Assembly: GCA_026874595.1 (NCBI GenBank)
Contig: CM049319.1
Location: forward strand, 2,818,601 to 2,882,600
Length of the DNA stretch: 64,000 nucleotides
Direction of reading: 5' to 3'
DNA from: Sipunculus nudus
Lineage: Eukaryota; Annelida; Sipuncula; Golfingiida; Sipunculidae
Shown here: piece by piece, positions 14,601 to 29,600 of the stretch
How the letters are laid out: each line of letters begins with the position of its first letter
Numbering within the stretch: position 1 is the stretch's first letter
Translations under genes and position numbers: made by a program
Notes under the pieces: model-generated
Told to the model about the DNA's origin: nothing
What the model saw: only the letters and a program-made list of their open reading frames with translations
Database searches by the model: none

Positions 14601-17600
14601 ATTGTCAGTTTCCGGAACATGTTCGTGGCGGGTGAACATTGTGACCATGAGACCTTGGAATGGATCCAGAAGGTCGTAGACCGACCCATCCTAGACAACT
14701 GGTGGCAGACAGGTCAGTACATATACGTGTGCCATGCAACCTTTGACATGGCTAAAGAGCAGCTATTTATTTTTGTTTTTTTTTTGCCATAGTAATATAA
14801 GATATGCATGTTTTGTTAAAATTGTATGAATTATATGTACCTTAAGGTCATCAAGAGTTCTAAAATTTTAATTAAAAAAAAATAATGTGACTGCATCAGT
14901 TTATAATATTTCAGTTCTAGAAGGGACATCATGCCAGACTGCCATACTATAATCTGTTTCATCACCTTGTGTCCAACTGGTTTTTGTTATGAAAATATTT
15001 ATTAGTTACATTTCCTTTTAGGAAAAGGTTAATATAGGTTAGAGATTTTAAGGGCCTAGCCTTCAACGAGGTAAATAAATACCTTTCCTCCCTATTATTT
15101 AAGAAACAGATTTATTTTAAAATATGAGAAATCAGTCAATATTTCACAACATATCAGCCATATTTATGGCAGTCAGGGTCATTGGTCACTTGCAAAAGCA
15201 GCCTCAGTCGACAGCCACGACTTGGCTGATGTCACATAAACACTCTTAAAATTTGACCATCTAAAACAAAGATGGCTGCTCATGCAGTGACACATCTGAT
15301 CAGTCAGATCATTTAAGGAGTCCAAAAAGTTGTGAAAGATAAACTGAAGATTTGTTATAAATGTCTTAATTGTCATATTAGGGCAATCAGTTCCATATGC
15401 AGTGTCTAGGAAATAAATGAAAAATTATAAATTTTGAGAAAATAATCTCTAAAAACAGGTGGACTCAGGTTTGTGGACCAGAGTATGATACAATGTTTGA
15501 CTTTGTATCTTTGGACAGGCTGGTGTATTGTTTCAGCCCTACACTGATGATTGCTGTTTTATTTTGCTTATTCAGAGACTGGGTCAGCTATAACCTGCAC
15601 ATGTGTTGGACTTGGCAACGACTTGTACCCTCCTCATGGCGTGGCTGGCAGACCTGTACCAGGCTGGAATGGTAAGATAAAGTTTTACTTATTTTAATAT
15701 TTCACTTGTTTAAAATAAACAAAACTGTTATTCACATACTTTTAAATAATATGACATGGTCATAAAGACACACAACGAGGGCCTACACAGACCATCAGGA
15801 GACCATAAAGTATTCCATTCTGCAGATGCAGTGAAACAAACTAAGCTCTTGCATACAAGTCATACAGGTTGAGTCTACTCAACTGCTTCTGACTGTGACA
15901 GAATAAATGCATGATACGGTCAATTACTGCTGACTCTACCTGAACAAACATGCCATAATTGGTGGCTAAGTTTTCTCTGAACTGTCTAAAAAACATGTAT
16001 AAATATTGTTTCAGTTTTTCTGTAATATTTACAAAATACTGGTCTCGTTTTTGTCCACACATCTGTAACAGCTTCAGAATCACTTTGGGTGTCATGTTAA
16101 ATTTTAGGCAAACTACAGGATGTCTATTAGTTGGAGTGTTAATTTTCAAAATAATGATTTTATAGGTCAAATAAATTTTAAATGAACAAAAGAAATTTTA
16201 CTTTTTAAATTTTCTTCTTTAAAAGTCTTGTCTTAATAGATGGGCCAAAAATAAAAATGTGCATAGTTACAATTCCATTTATTAAAATGAAATGTTTTAA
16301 AAAGTAAATGGCTGAGAAATATCAATTTAAATTTACAATATAGAAAACTAGTAAATATTTTCAGAAATCCCAAAGTTTTCACAAACCACTTTGTAGAGAA
16401 TATGTTTCAGAATATGTACATTTAAGTGGTCAGAGAGCAAGAGTTTTAACTAAAATTAAGGAAAACCTGAAACAATACATAGACAGACTAATGAGACAGT
16501 TCTGAGACAATGATAATAAAAAAGGTCAGGATTTTTTACAGGGTGCTAACAGAGCATGATTTAGGAGTGCAGTGCATTTATTTACCTGTTTTCTGTTCCT
16601 CCCAGGGTGGCAAACTTTGTCTTGTGTTACCTTAAAAACTGTCCGTCTGTCTGTTTGCTTGAGCAGGGTGGTGCTGCTCCAGTATATTCTCTCACAGCTA
16701 ACTACCAGTTAATGGTATTATAAGAAGTAAATTGGCATTTATAATATTCATGATTTTGAGATTCATAATAATTTACAAACTGCTAGCCATGTACTTTCCT
16801 GGTAGATGAAGGTTATGTAATTAATTGTAAAAGAAAGTATATTTTGTTGTGTACTAAGTGAAAAGAAGAAATGGGGTATGTAATGTAATTTAAATTTTAT
16901 ACATCTCAACTATCATAAAGCTGGTGATACTGATATTGGTGATTGTGATGGTGGTGATTTATAAATGCTTTAATGTTTCAGTGCAAGTTCACAGAGAGGA
17001 CGGCACAGAAACTGACGACTATGAACTTGGTGAAATTGTTGTGAAGTAAGTGTAACAAAATGTCTCATAACCTTCCATTAACAGGAATACATCTCACCTG
17101 AAGGGGCTTTCTCATAAAAAAAGGTTAAACTGCCTTTAAATTATGTTCATTTGTTGTACCCTTGAACCTCTGTCACAAGCTTATGTGTGACCTGAGCTTT
17201 ACCCATGAACTAAGAAATAATATTAAAACCTTATTCTGAGTACTTCTTAAGTATTGTGGTGACATGTAATCTCTTACAAAAAATCAAAAGACTATTTGCT
17301 TCATCAGGGTTGTATATTGGATATGATGATAATAATGAAATGCCCAAAATTTCTGTTCAGTATGTGTATAAGGCAGACTAGTATGAGTATTCTATTGAGA
17401 GAAAATGAAATAATCGAAATATGATTTTATTCTGCACTCTATATATGTCTTTCTGAATTCCTCTTCCAGGTCTGGAGCTGGATCCTGACTTTTATCTCAT
17501 TACTTTTCATTAATGTTTAAAGTACTTTTGACCTTCTAATTACTAACCTGCTTATTCATTAATTTTGTTTTATTTAAATGCTCTGTAAAGCTGTGGTTCC

Positions 17601-20600
17601 TTGTGCATGTATATGTGTATGTATGCGTATATGCTTAAAAAATCATTCACTTGATTTTGTAACTGTTGTATTTCCGTGTGTCCATCAGTGTATATACATC
17701 CGTCTTTATGATGAAGAACAGTCTTTATGATGAAGACGTGTAACAATAAATATGTCTTCCAGTTCATGAATATACACATATACATGCACACAGAAACACA
17801 GCTTGAGGTAGAGTATAACTGCTAAAATGGATTCATTGACTAACATGGATCTGTAACTTATCCCACTTTGCCAAAAATATCCCCAAATTCATTCGGCACT
17901 AGGTTAAACAGATAGATATCTAAAACGATTGATGTGATATTATTATATCTGTTTTCTTCTCCAGACTGCCATTGCCTCCTACATCCTTCTCCACATTATG
18001 GAAAAATGATGAATTGTTCAAGAACCTGTACTTTAACATTCCAGTAAGTATCATGGAGTCATTTATAAATGTGTCAGTTATTACTCTCTTTAGGTGGAGC
18101 CCTGTGGTAATTAGGATTTATATCTGTATGTATTTCAGCAGTTAATGTATTACAAAGATACTATTACCTACATGAACACTGTATTACAAAGATTTGCTGT
18201 GTAAACTATATGTAACAGTGCTGGACTATGCATTACAAAGTTACACTGTGTATTACAGGGGTACTATGACACAATGGATGCCGGATACAGGGATGAATTT
18301 GGAAATATCGCAGTTCTGTCACGAGCTGATGATGTCATCAACGTCGCTGGTCATCGCCTGTCAGCCGGCGCCCTGGAAGAGGTCCTTTACCACTCATTAT
18401 TCATATAGTTATTATATATATGAGCATGAATACTGTAAACTTAGTCAGTGCCTGTGTAATAATATAACATATTAGGTAATTGTTTCAGATGTTATCACTT
18501 TACATTATCATTCTCTATGTTTGCTTTTTACTTCAAACTTTCATATGTTACTGATGTATAATCAACATTTTTCCAAAAAATCTTTCTTTAAGGAATTATT
18601 GTTTTAATATACCCTTTTATATAAGAATTAACAGGGGCCTGCTTGACAAGCAGTGCCCTATAGTGATTACCGTGTCAGTCCTTCCTTCCGTCCATCCTTC
18701 CTCCCGTCAGTGACACTTTCTTTTGCGCTCAATACCTCAACAACAACATACTGTAGCTTTCACAAATTCACAGAGATGATTGGTACCTATGAGGGATTCA
18801 GACCTGTCGAATTACAGACCTGTCAGAATTCCAATATGGCCACCACAGCCCAATAGCTGATTTTCTTTCACTTGTGATAACTCAACAACAACATACTGCA
18901 GCTTTCCCAAATTCACAGGGATGGTTGGTACCTATGAGGGCTCTAGACCTATCAAATTACAGACCTGTCAGAATTCCAATATGGCCACCACAACCCAATA
19001 GCTGATTTTCTTTTGCGTGATTTAACTCAACAACAACATACTGCAGCTTTCCCAAATTCTCAGGGATGGTTGGTACCTATGAGGACTCCAGACCTATTGA
19101 ATTACAGACCTGTCTGAATTCCAATATGGCCACTACAGCCCAATCGCAGATTTTCTTTAACATGTGATAACTCAACAACAACATTCTGCAGCTTTCCCAA
19201 ATTCTCAGGGATGGTTGGTACCTATGAGGGCTCTAGACCTATTGAATTACAGACCTGTCAGAATCCCAATATGGCCACCACAGCCCGATCACTGATTTTC
19301 TTTCATGCGCAGTAACTCAACATCAACCTACTGCAGCTGTCCCAAATTTACAGGGATGATTGGAACCTATGAGGGCTCCAGACCTTCCAAATTGCAGACC
19401 TGTCGGAATTCCAATATGGCCACCACAGCCCAAAAGCTGATTTTATTTCGCGTGCGATAACTCAACAACAACATACTGCAGCTTTCCTAAATTCACAGGG
19501 ATGGTTGGTACCTATGAGGACTCCAGACCTATAGAATTACAGGCCTGTCGGAATCCGTATATGGCCACCAAAGCCCAATCACTGATTTTCTTTCGCGCAC
19601 GATAACTCAACATCAACCTACTGCAGCTTTTCTAAATTTACAGGGATGGTAGGTACATATGAGGGCTCCAGACCTATTGAATTGCAGACCTGTCTGATTC
19701 CAATATGGCCACCACAGCCCAATAGCTGATTTTATTTCGCGTGCGATAACTCAACAACAACATACTGCAGATTTCCTAAATTCACAGGGATGGTTGGTAC
19801 CTATGAGGACTCCAGACCTATAGAATTACAGGCCTGTCGGAATCCATATATGGCCACCAAAGCCCAATCACTGATTTTCTTTCGCGCACGATAACTCAAC
19901 ATCAACCTACTGCAGCTTTTCTAAATTTACAGGGATGGTAGGTACATATGAGGGCTCAAGACCTATTGAATTACAGACCTGTCGGAATTCCAATATGGCC
20001 ACCACAGCCCAATAGCTGATTTTATTTCGCGTGCGATAACTCAACAACAACATACTGCAGATTTCCTAAATTCACAGGGATGGTTGGTACCTATGAGGAC
20101 TCCAGACCTATAGAATTACAGGCCTGTCGGAATCCATATATGGCCACCAAAGCCCAATCACTGATTTTCTTTCGCGCACGATAACTCAACATCAACCTAC
20201 TGCAGCTTTTCTAAATTTACAGGGATGGTTGGTACATATGAGGGCTCCAGACCTATTGAATTTCAGACCTGTTGGAATTCCAATATGGCCACCACAGCCC
20301 AATTGCTGATTTTCTTTCGCACGAAATAACTTAACAACAACATACTGCAGCTTTCCCAAATTCACAGTGATGGTTGGTATCTATGAGGGCTCCTGACCTA
20401 TTGAATTACAGACCTGTCGGAATTCCAATATGGCCACCACAGCCCAATAGCTGATTTTATTTCGCGTGCGATAACTCAACAACAACATACTGCAGATTTC
20501 CTAAATTCACAGGGATGGTTGGTACCTATGAGGACTCCAGACCTATAGAATTACAGGCCTGTCGGAATCCATATATGGCCACCACAGCCCGATCACTGAT

Positions 20601-23600
20601 TTTCTTTCATGCGCAGTAACTCAACATCAACCTACTGCAGCTGTCCCAAATTTACAGGGATGATTGGAACCTATGAGGGCTCCAGACCTATTGTATTACA
20701 GACCTGTCGGAATTCCAATATGGCCACCACAGCCCAAAAGCTGATTTTATTTCTCGTGCGATAACTCAACAACAACATACTGCAGCTTTCCTAAATTCAC
20801 AGGGATGGTTGGTACCTATGAGGACTCCAGACCTATAGAATTACAGGCCTGTCGGAATCCATATATGGCCACCAAAGCCCAATCACTGATTTTCTTTCGC
20901 GCACGATAACTCAACATCAACCTACTGCAGCTTTTCTAAATTTACAGGGATGGTAGGTACATATGAGGGCTCCAGACCTATTGAATTGCAGACCTGTCTG
21001 ATTCCAATATGGCCACCACAGCCCAATAGCTGATTTTATTTCGCGTGCGATAACTCAACAACAACATACTGCAGATTTCCTAAATTCACAGGGATGGTTG
21101 GTACCTATGAGGACTCCAGACCTATAGAATTACAGGCTTGTCAGAATCCATATATGGCCACCAAAGCCCAATCACTGATTTTCTTTCGCGCACGATAACT
21201 CAACATCAACCTACTGCAGCTTTTCTAAATTTACAGGGATGGTAGGTACATATGAGGGCTCAAGACCTATTGAATTGCAGACCTGTCGGAATTCCAATAT
21301 GGCCACCACAGCCCAATAGCTGATTTTATTTCGCGTGCGATAACTCAACAACAACATACTGCAGATTTCCTAAATTCACAGGGATGGTTGGTACCTATGA
21401 GGACTCCAGACCTATAGAATTACAGGCCTGTCGGAATCCATATATGGCCACCAAAGCCCAATCACTGATTTTCTTTCGCGCACGATAACTCAACATCAAC
21501 CTACTGCAGCTTTTCTAAATTTACAGGGATGGTTGGTACATATGAGGGCTCCAGACCTATTGAATTTCAGACCTGTTGGAATTCCAATATGGCCACCACA
21601 GCCCAATTTGCTGATTTTCTTTCGCACGAAATAACTTAACAACAACATACTGCAGCTTTCCCAAATTCACAGTGATGGTTGGTATCTATGAGGGCTCCTG
21701 ACCTATTGAATTACAGACCTGTCGGAATTCCAATATGGCCACCACAGCCCAATAGCTGATTTTATTTCGCGTGCGATAACTCAACAACAACATACTGCAG
21801 ATTTCCTAAATTCACAGGGATGGTTGGTACCTATGAGGACTCCAGACCTATAGAATTACAGGCCTGTCGGAATCCATATATGGCCACCACAGCCCAATTG
21901 CTGATTTTCTTTCGCACGAAATAACTTAACAACAACATACTGCAGCTTTCCCAAATTCACAGTGATGGTTGGTATCTATGAGGGCTCCTGACCTATTGAA
22001 TTACAGACCTGTCGGAATTCCAATATGGCCACCACAGCCCGATCGCTGATTTTCTTTTGCCTGCAATAACTCAACAACAAACTACTGCAGCTTTCCCAAT
22101 TTTACAGGGGTCATTAGTGCCTATGAGGAATCCAGACCTATTGAAAACAGACTTGCTCAAAATCAAATATGGCTAACAGACTACATTCGGTGATTTTCTA
22201 TGGCACACATTATTTCAGACATATCTTCTAAATCTTTAATATCATTTGATCTAGTAGGATTTTTTCCCTCATGCATATGGATAAAAACCTGTTTCTGTTT
22301 GTCATATTTTTCAAATTTAACTTAATTTTTCACCCATATGTAAACTAGTACAGCACTAGCAGAAATGCGGGGCCCTCCGAGGACCATTGTCAAACCACAT
22401 CTAGGTATTTTTAATTTACTATCATTATTACAATGGATATAACACCCCTGGTCAATTTTTCAATTCTGCCATTAAATTTTAATCTTGTTTTTGTTGGTTT
22501 GACTGTTAGCAACTTTATGCAAAATGTTCTGTACAGATTTTGATGAAATTTTTAGAGGATTGGGACAACACACAAGGAACAATTCATTAAATTCTATAGT
22601 TATATGAATCATCATTTTAGTTTTTTAATGCAGAGGATTCTGTCCCATTGTCACATACAACTGTACATACAACTATTTCTTTATTAATGGTTCGACCTTT
22701 CCATTCATATGTATTAGAGCCATTATTTGTAAAGAAACTTATCATGTGAACCCATGTTACTGAAGTACAATATTGAAGCTTATAAACACAAGCTTGATTA
22801 TGATGGTCCTGACAAGGGTATCTGGTAGTTGCATCGTAGGAAATCAGAACTACCTACCATCCTTTTTAACTGTAAGTGGACTAACCCATTTAAAGGATAA
22901 CCCTGTGGTAAACTAGGCTGAAAGTGACAAACCCTCACTTTGTCTCTATAGCCTGGGTGAGATTGATGTGTGGCCATTGTGCAGCCATATTTGCTACATC
23001 CAGCACAAGTCACTATGTGGCGCTAAGAAGCTAAATGTTAATTGACGTAAGGGGAAACCTCTTTTAAGTACCCACTATGTTTGTATAGCTCTTTAAGAAT
23101 TATGCTTAATCCATGGGCTGGCAGTATATGTTTCAGCTTATTAATAACAACCGTTCCAAATTTGGACAAACCTTTTTGGTTATTTAAAACTTAAATTGCT
23201 TTGTTGTTTTTATTTTTATCTGTGAGAGAAATCCTGCAGTATGACCACACATACATCTTAGTTATAATTATTTTAATTTACTATGTATCTGTTTGTTACT
23301 CTTAATGCAGGCCATCTTGGAGCATGATGATGTGACTGAGGCAGCCGTTGTCGGTCTCCCTGATCAGCTTAAGGGCCACGTACCCCTTGGATTTGTGGTG
23401 CTCAAGAAAGGTAAATAACCAGGGGAGCTCTGAGTGCAGTGCAGATCCCTCTAACAAGGCTTAACATTCTGACATTTATAAAGGTAAATAAGCAGGGGAA
23501 CTGGATTGCAGATCCCTCTAACAAGGCTTAACATTCTGACATTTATAGAGGTAAAATAAGCAGGGGAGCTCTGAGCAGAGTGCAGATCCCTCTAACAAGG

Positions 23601-26600
23601 CTTAACATTCTGACATTAATAAAGGTAAATAACCAGGGGAGCTCTGAGCAGAGTGCAGATCCCTCTTACAAGGCTTAACATTCTGACATTAATAAAGGTA
23701 AATAACCAGGGGAGCTCTAAGTGGAGTGTAGATCCCTCTAACAAGGCTTAACATTCTGACATTAATAAAGGTAAATAACCAGGGGAGCTCTAAGTGCAGT
23801 GCAGATCCCTCTATCAAGGCTTAACATTCTGACATTTATAAAGGTAAATAACCAAGGGAGCTCTGAGCAGAGTGCAGATCCCTCTTACAAGGCTTAACAT
23901 TCTGACATTAATAAAGGTAAATAACCAGGGGAGCTCTAAGTGGAGTGTAGATCCCTCTAACAAGGCTTAACATTCTGACATTTATAAAGGTAAATAACCA
24001 GGGGAGCTCTGAGTGGAGTGTAGATCCCTCTAACAAGGCTTAACATTCTGACATTTATAGAGGTAAAATAAGCAGGGGAACTCTGAGTGGAGTGTAGATC
24101 CCTCTAACAAGGCTTAACATTCTGACATTTATAGAGGTAAATAACCAGGGGAGCTCTAAGTGCAGTGCAGATCCCTCTAACAAGGCTTAACATTCTGACA
24201 TTTATAGAGGTAAATAACCAGGGGAGCTCTAAGTGCAGTGCAGATCCCTCTAATAAGGCTCAACATTCTGACATTTATAAAGGTAAATAACCAGGGGAGC
24301 TCTAAGTGCAGTGCAGATCCCTCTAACAAGGCTTAACATTCTGACATTTATAGAGGTAAATAACCAGGGGAGCTCTAAGTGCAGTGCAGATCTCTGTAAC
24401 AAGGCTTAACATTCTGACATTTATAAAGGTAAATAAGCAGGGGAGCTCTGAGCAGAGTGCAGATCCCTCTAACAAGGCTTACCATTCTGACATTTATAAA
24501 GGTAAATAACCAGGGGAGCTCTAAGTGCAGTGCAGATCCCTGTAACAAGGCTTAACATTCTGACATTTATAAAGGTAAATAACCAGGGGAGCTCTGAGCA
24601 GAGTGCAGATCCCTCTAACAAGGCTTAACATTCTGACATTTATAAAATTAAATAACCAGGGGAGCTCTGAGTGCAGTGCAGATCCCTCTAACAAGGCTTA
24701 ACATTCTGACATTTATAAAGGTAAATAAGCAGGGGAGCTCTGATTGCAGTGCAGATCCCTCTTACAAGGCTTAACATTCTGACATTTATAAAGGTAAATA
24801 ACCAGGGGAGCTCTGAGTGGAGTGGAGATCCCTCTAACAAGGCTTAACATTCTGACATTTATAAAGGTAAATATCCAGGGGAGCTCTGAGCAAAGTGCAG
24901 ATCCCTCTAACAAAGCTTAACATTCTGACATTTATAAAGGTAAATAACCAGGGGAGCTCTGAGTGCAGTGCAGATCCCTCTAACAACTATTACATTCTGA
25001 CATTTATAAAGGTAAATAACCAGGGGAGCTCTGAGTGCAGTGCAGATCCCTCTAACAAGGCTTAACATTCTGACATTTATAAAGGTAAATAACCAGGGAG
25101 CTCTGAGTGCAGTGCAGATCCCTCTAACAAGGCTTAACATTCTGACATTTATAAAGGTAAATAAGCAGGGGAGCTCTGAGCAGAGTGCAGATCCCTCTTA
25201 CAAGGCTTAACATTCTGACATTAATAAAGGTAAATAAGCAGGGGAGCTCTGAGTGGAGTGGAGATCCCTCTAACAAGGCTTAACATTCTGACATTTATAA
25301 AGGTAAATAAGCAGGGGAGCTCTGAGCAGAGTGCAGATCCCTCTAACAAGGCTTAACATTCTGACATTTATAAAGGTAAATAAGCAGGTGAACTCTGAGT
25401 GGATTGCAGATCCCTCTAACAAGGCTTAACATTCAGACATTTATAAAGGTAAATAACCAAGGGAGCTCTGAGCAGAGTGCAGATCCCTCTAACAAGGCTT
25501 AACATTCTGACATTTATAAAGGTAAATAACCAGGGGAGCTCTGAGTGGAGTGGAGATCCCTCTAACAAGACTTAACATTCTGACATTTATAAAGGTAAAA
25601 AAACCAGGGGAGCTCTTGAGTGCAGTGCAGATCCCTCTAACAAGGCTTAACATTCTGACATTTATAAAGGTAAATAACCAAGGGAGCTCTGAGCAGAGTG
25701 CAGATCCCTCTAACAAGGCTTAACATTCTGACATTTATAAAGGTAAATAACCAGGGGAGCTCTGAGTGGAGTGGAGATCCCTCTAACAAAACTTAACATT
25801 CTGACATTTATAAAGGTAAAAAAACCAGGGGAGCTCTAAGTGCAGTGCAGATCCCTGTAACAAGGCTTAACATTCTGACATTTATAGAGGTAAATAAGCA
25901 GGGGAGCTCTGAGCAGAGTGCAGATCCCTCTAACAAGGCTTAACATTCTGACATTTATAAAGGTAAATAACCAGGGGAGCTCTAAGTGCAGTGCAGATCC
26001 CTGTAACAAGGCTTAACATTCTGACATTTATAAAGGTAAATAAGCAGGTGAACTCTGAGTGGATTGCAGATCCCTCTAACAAGGCTTAATATTCTGACAT
26101 TTATAAAGGTAAATAACCAGGGGAGCTCTAAGTGCAGTGCAGATCCCTGTAACAAGGCTTAACATTCTGACATTTATAAAGGTAAATAAGCAGGTGAACT
26201 CTGAGTGGATTGCAGATCCCTCTAACAAGGCTTAACATTCTGACATTTATAAAGGTAAATAACCAGGGGAGCTCTAAGTGCAGTGCAGATCCCTCTAACA
26301 AGGCTTAACATTCTGACATTTATAAAGGTAAATAAGCAGGTGAACTCTGAGTGGATTGCAGATCCCTCTAACAAGGCTTAATATTCTGACATTTATAAAG
26401 GTAAATAACCAAGGGAGCTCTGAGCAGAGTGCAGATCCCTCTAACAAGGCTTAACATTCTGACATTTATAAAGGTAAATAACCAGGGGAGCTCTGAGTGG
26501 AGTGGAGATCCCTCTAACAAGACTTAACATTCTGACATTTATAAAGGTAAAAAAACCAGGGGAGCTCTTGAGTGCAGTGCAGATCCCTCTAACAAGGCTT

Positions 26601-29600
26601 AACATTCTGACATTTATAGAGGTAAATAACCAGGGGAGCTCTGAGTGGAGTGCAGATCCCTCTTACAAGGCTTAACATTCTGACATTTATAAAGGTAAAT
26701 AACCAAGGGAGCTCTGAGCAGAGTGCAGATCCCTCTAACAAGGCTTAACATTCTGACATTTATAAAATTAAATAACCAGGGGAGCTCTGAGTGCAGTGCA
26801 GATCCCTGTAACAAGGCTTAACATTCTGACATTTATAGAGGTAAATAAGCAGGGGAGCTCTGAGCAGAGTGCAGATCCCTCTAACAAGGCTTAACATTCT
26901 GACATTTATAAAGGTAAATAACCAGGGGAGCTCTGAGTGGAGTGGAGATCCCTCTAACAAGACTTAACATTCTGACATTTATAAAGGTAAAAAAACCAGG
27001 GGAGCTCTAAGTGCAGTGCAGATCCCTGTAACAAGGCTTAACATTCTGACATTTATAGAGGTAAATAAGCAGGGGAGCTCTGAGCAGAGTGCAGATCCCT
27101 CTAACAAGGCTTAACATTCTGACATTTATAGAGGTAAATAACCAAGGGAGCTCTGAGCAGAGTGCAGATCCCTCTAACAAGACTTAACATTCTGACATTT
27201 ATAAAGGTAAATAACCAAGGGAGCTCTGAGTGGAGTGGAGATCCCTCTAACAAGACTTAACATTCTGACATTTATAAAGGTAAAAAAACCAGGGGAGCTC
27301 TAAGTGCAGTGCAGATCCCTGTAACAAGGCTTAACATTCTGACATTTATAGAGGTAAATAAGCAGGGGAGCTCTGAGCAGAGTGCAGATCCCTCTAACAA
27401 GGCTTAACATTCTGACATTTATAAAGGTAAATAACCAGGGGAGCTCTAAGTGCAGTGCAGATCCCTCTAACAAGGCTTAACATTCTGACATTTATAAAGG
27501 TAAATAAGCAGGTGAACTCTGAGTGGATTGCAGATCCCTCTAACAAGGCTTAATATTCTGACATTTATAAAGGTAAATAAGCAGGTGAACTCTGAGTGGA
27601 TTGCAGATCCCTCTAACAAGGCTTAATATTCTGACATTTATAAAGGTAAATAAGCAGGGGAGCTCTGAGCAGAGTGCAGATCCCTCTAACAAGGCTTAAC
27701 ATTCTGACATTTATAAAGGTAAATAAGCAGGTGAACTCTGAGTGGATTGCAGATCCCTCTAACAAGGCTTAATATTCTGACATTTATAAAGGTAAATAAC
27801 CAAGGGAGCTCTGAGCAGAGTGCAGATCCCTCTAACAAGGCTTAACATTCTGACATTTATAAAGGTAAATAACCAGGGGAGCTCTGAGTGGAGTGGAGAT
27901 CCCTCTAACAAGACTTAACATTCTGACATTTATAAAGGTAAAAAAACCAGGGGAGCTCTTGAGTGCAGTGCAGATCCCTCTAACAAGGCTTAACATTCTG
28001 ACATTTATAGAGGTAAATAACCAGGGGAGCTCTGAGTGGAGTGCAGATCCCTCTTACAAGGCTTAACATTCTGACATTTATAAAGGTAAATAACCAAGGG
28101 AGCTCTGAGCAGAGTGCAGATCCCTCTAACAAGGCTTAACATTCTGACATTTATAAAATTAAATAACCAGGGGAGCTCTGAGTGCAGTGCAGATCCCTGT
28201 AACAAGGCTTAACATTCTGACATTTATAGAGGTAAATAAGCAGGGGAGCTCTGAGCAGAGTGCAGATCCCTCTCACAAGGCTTAACATTCTGACATTTAT
28301 AAAGGTAAATAACCAGGGGAGCTCTGAGTGGAGTGGAGATCCCTCTAACAAGACTTAACATTCTGACATTTATAAAGGTAAATAACCAGGGGAGCTCTAA
28401 GTGCAGTGCAGATCCCTCTAACAAGGCTTAACATTCTGACATTTATAGACGTAAATAACCAGGGGAGCTCTAAGTGCAGTGCAGATTCCTGTAACAAGGC
28501 TTAACATTCTGACATTTATAAAGGTAAATAAGGGGGCTGGACATAGCCTAGTGGTTAAAGAACTGGACATTTAGAGCTGATGTCCCTGGTTTGAACCCTG
28601 TGAATTCATTGGTGGTATGTTGGTGAAATCTCGATAAAACCTCAGAGATTTGTCTAATGTCTTTCTAAAGGTTATGCATATATATAAATGTGAACTCCAG
28701 ACAGCTAACAAATAGCAAATCCTTTTCATTGTATTTTAACCTTCATCCATATTCAATAGACCTTGCCAGCAACAGGCCCTGGACCTATCCTCAAAAAAAA
28801 AAAAAAAAATTAATGCAATAATAATTATTTGCTGTGGTGGGATTCAATTTTAGTTGCTGTGCTTTTGGAAAAGTACATGATGATACAGGATAAGTGAAAA
28901 GCTCCTTAAAGAATCTGTTGAATCTTGAGAACAAATAGTTCTGATGGAAGAATTTTGCTGTCCTAAAGTGAACTATCATTGATTTTTTTTTGTGATAATA
29001 GGGTTCTCCAACCATTTGCATTCAACCCTGTCATGTCAAAACAATTAGAAGCAATATAACATAAAGCTGCCTTGTTCAGATTCGCAGTTATATTCATACA
29101 AGATCACATACATCTCTTAGGTCTCAAGCATTCAATCATTGTGTTTTGTAGCTTTATTTAAGTCCAAGATGCTGTGTTCATATACATTTTCTAAAAATAA
29201 AAACTAATTTTTAAATTGTAAATTAATGGGCTCACATGATTATTCTTGAAAGCTTATTACTGTTTCTAAATTGTTACATTGACAGTTACCTTAAATTTTA
29301 TGCAATTTACCTCTGGCTTATTTTCACCACAGAAAAAAGATAGACTTACATTTTTATCTTATAGGTGTGAAAGAAACTAAAGATGAAGTTTTGAAGAAGG
29401 TTTATCAAGTTGTCAGAGAACACATTGGGCCTGTTGCTGCCTTCAAACAGGCTGTCATTGTGGATAGGCTGCCTAAAACACGATCAGGAAAGATCCCTCG
29501 CAAGACTTTAGCTGCCATGGTGGCTGGAAAGCCATACAAGGTATGATCCCTGTTCATGTGTTATAATCCCTCTCTTGTTAGTCATGTGACATCCTGTGCT

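Noticed and set aside
15841-16170. 109-codon - strand frame in ACSS3 intron 9
   Set aside because: There is no recognisable domain, and overlapping open frames on the other strand suggest chance.
24713-28424. - strand open frames with repeated [19 protein letters not shown]
   Set aside because: These are short by-products of the 73-bp satellite; units are not a multiple of three, and no start, splice or family evidence exists.
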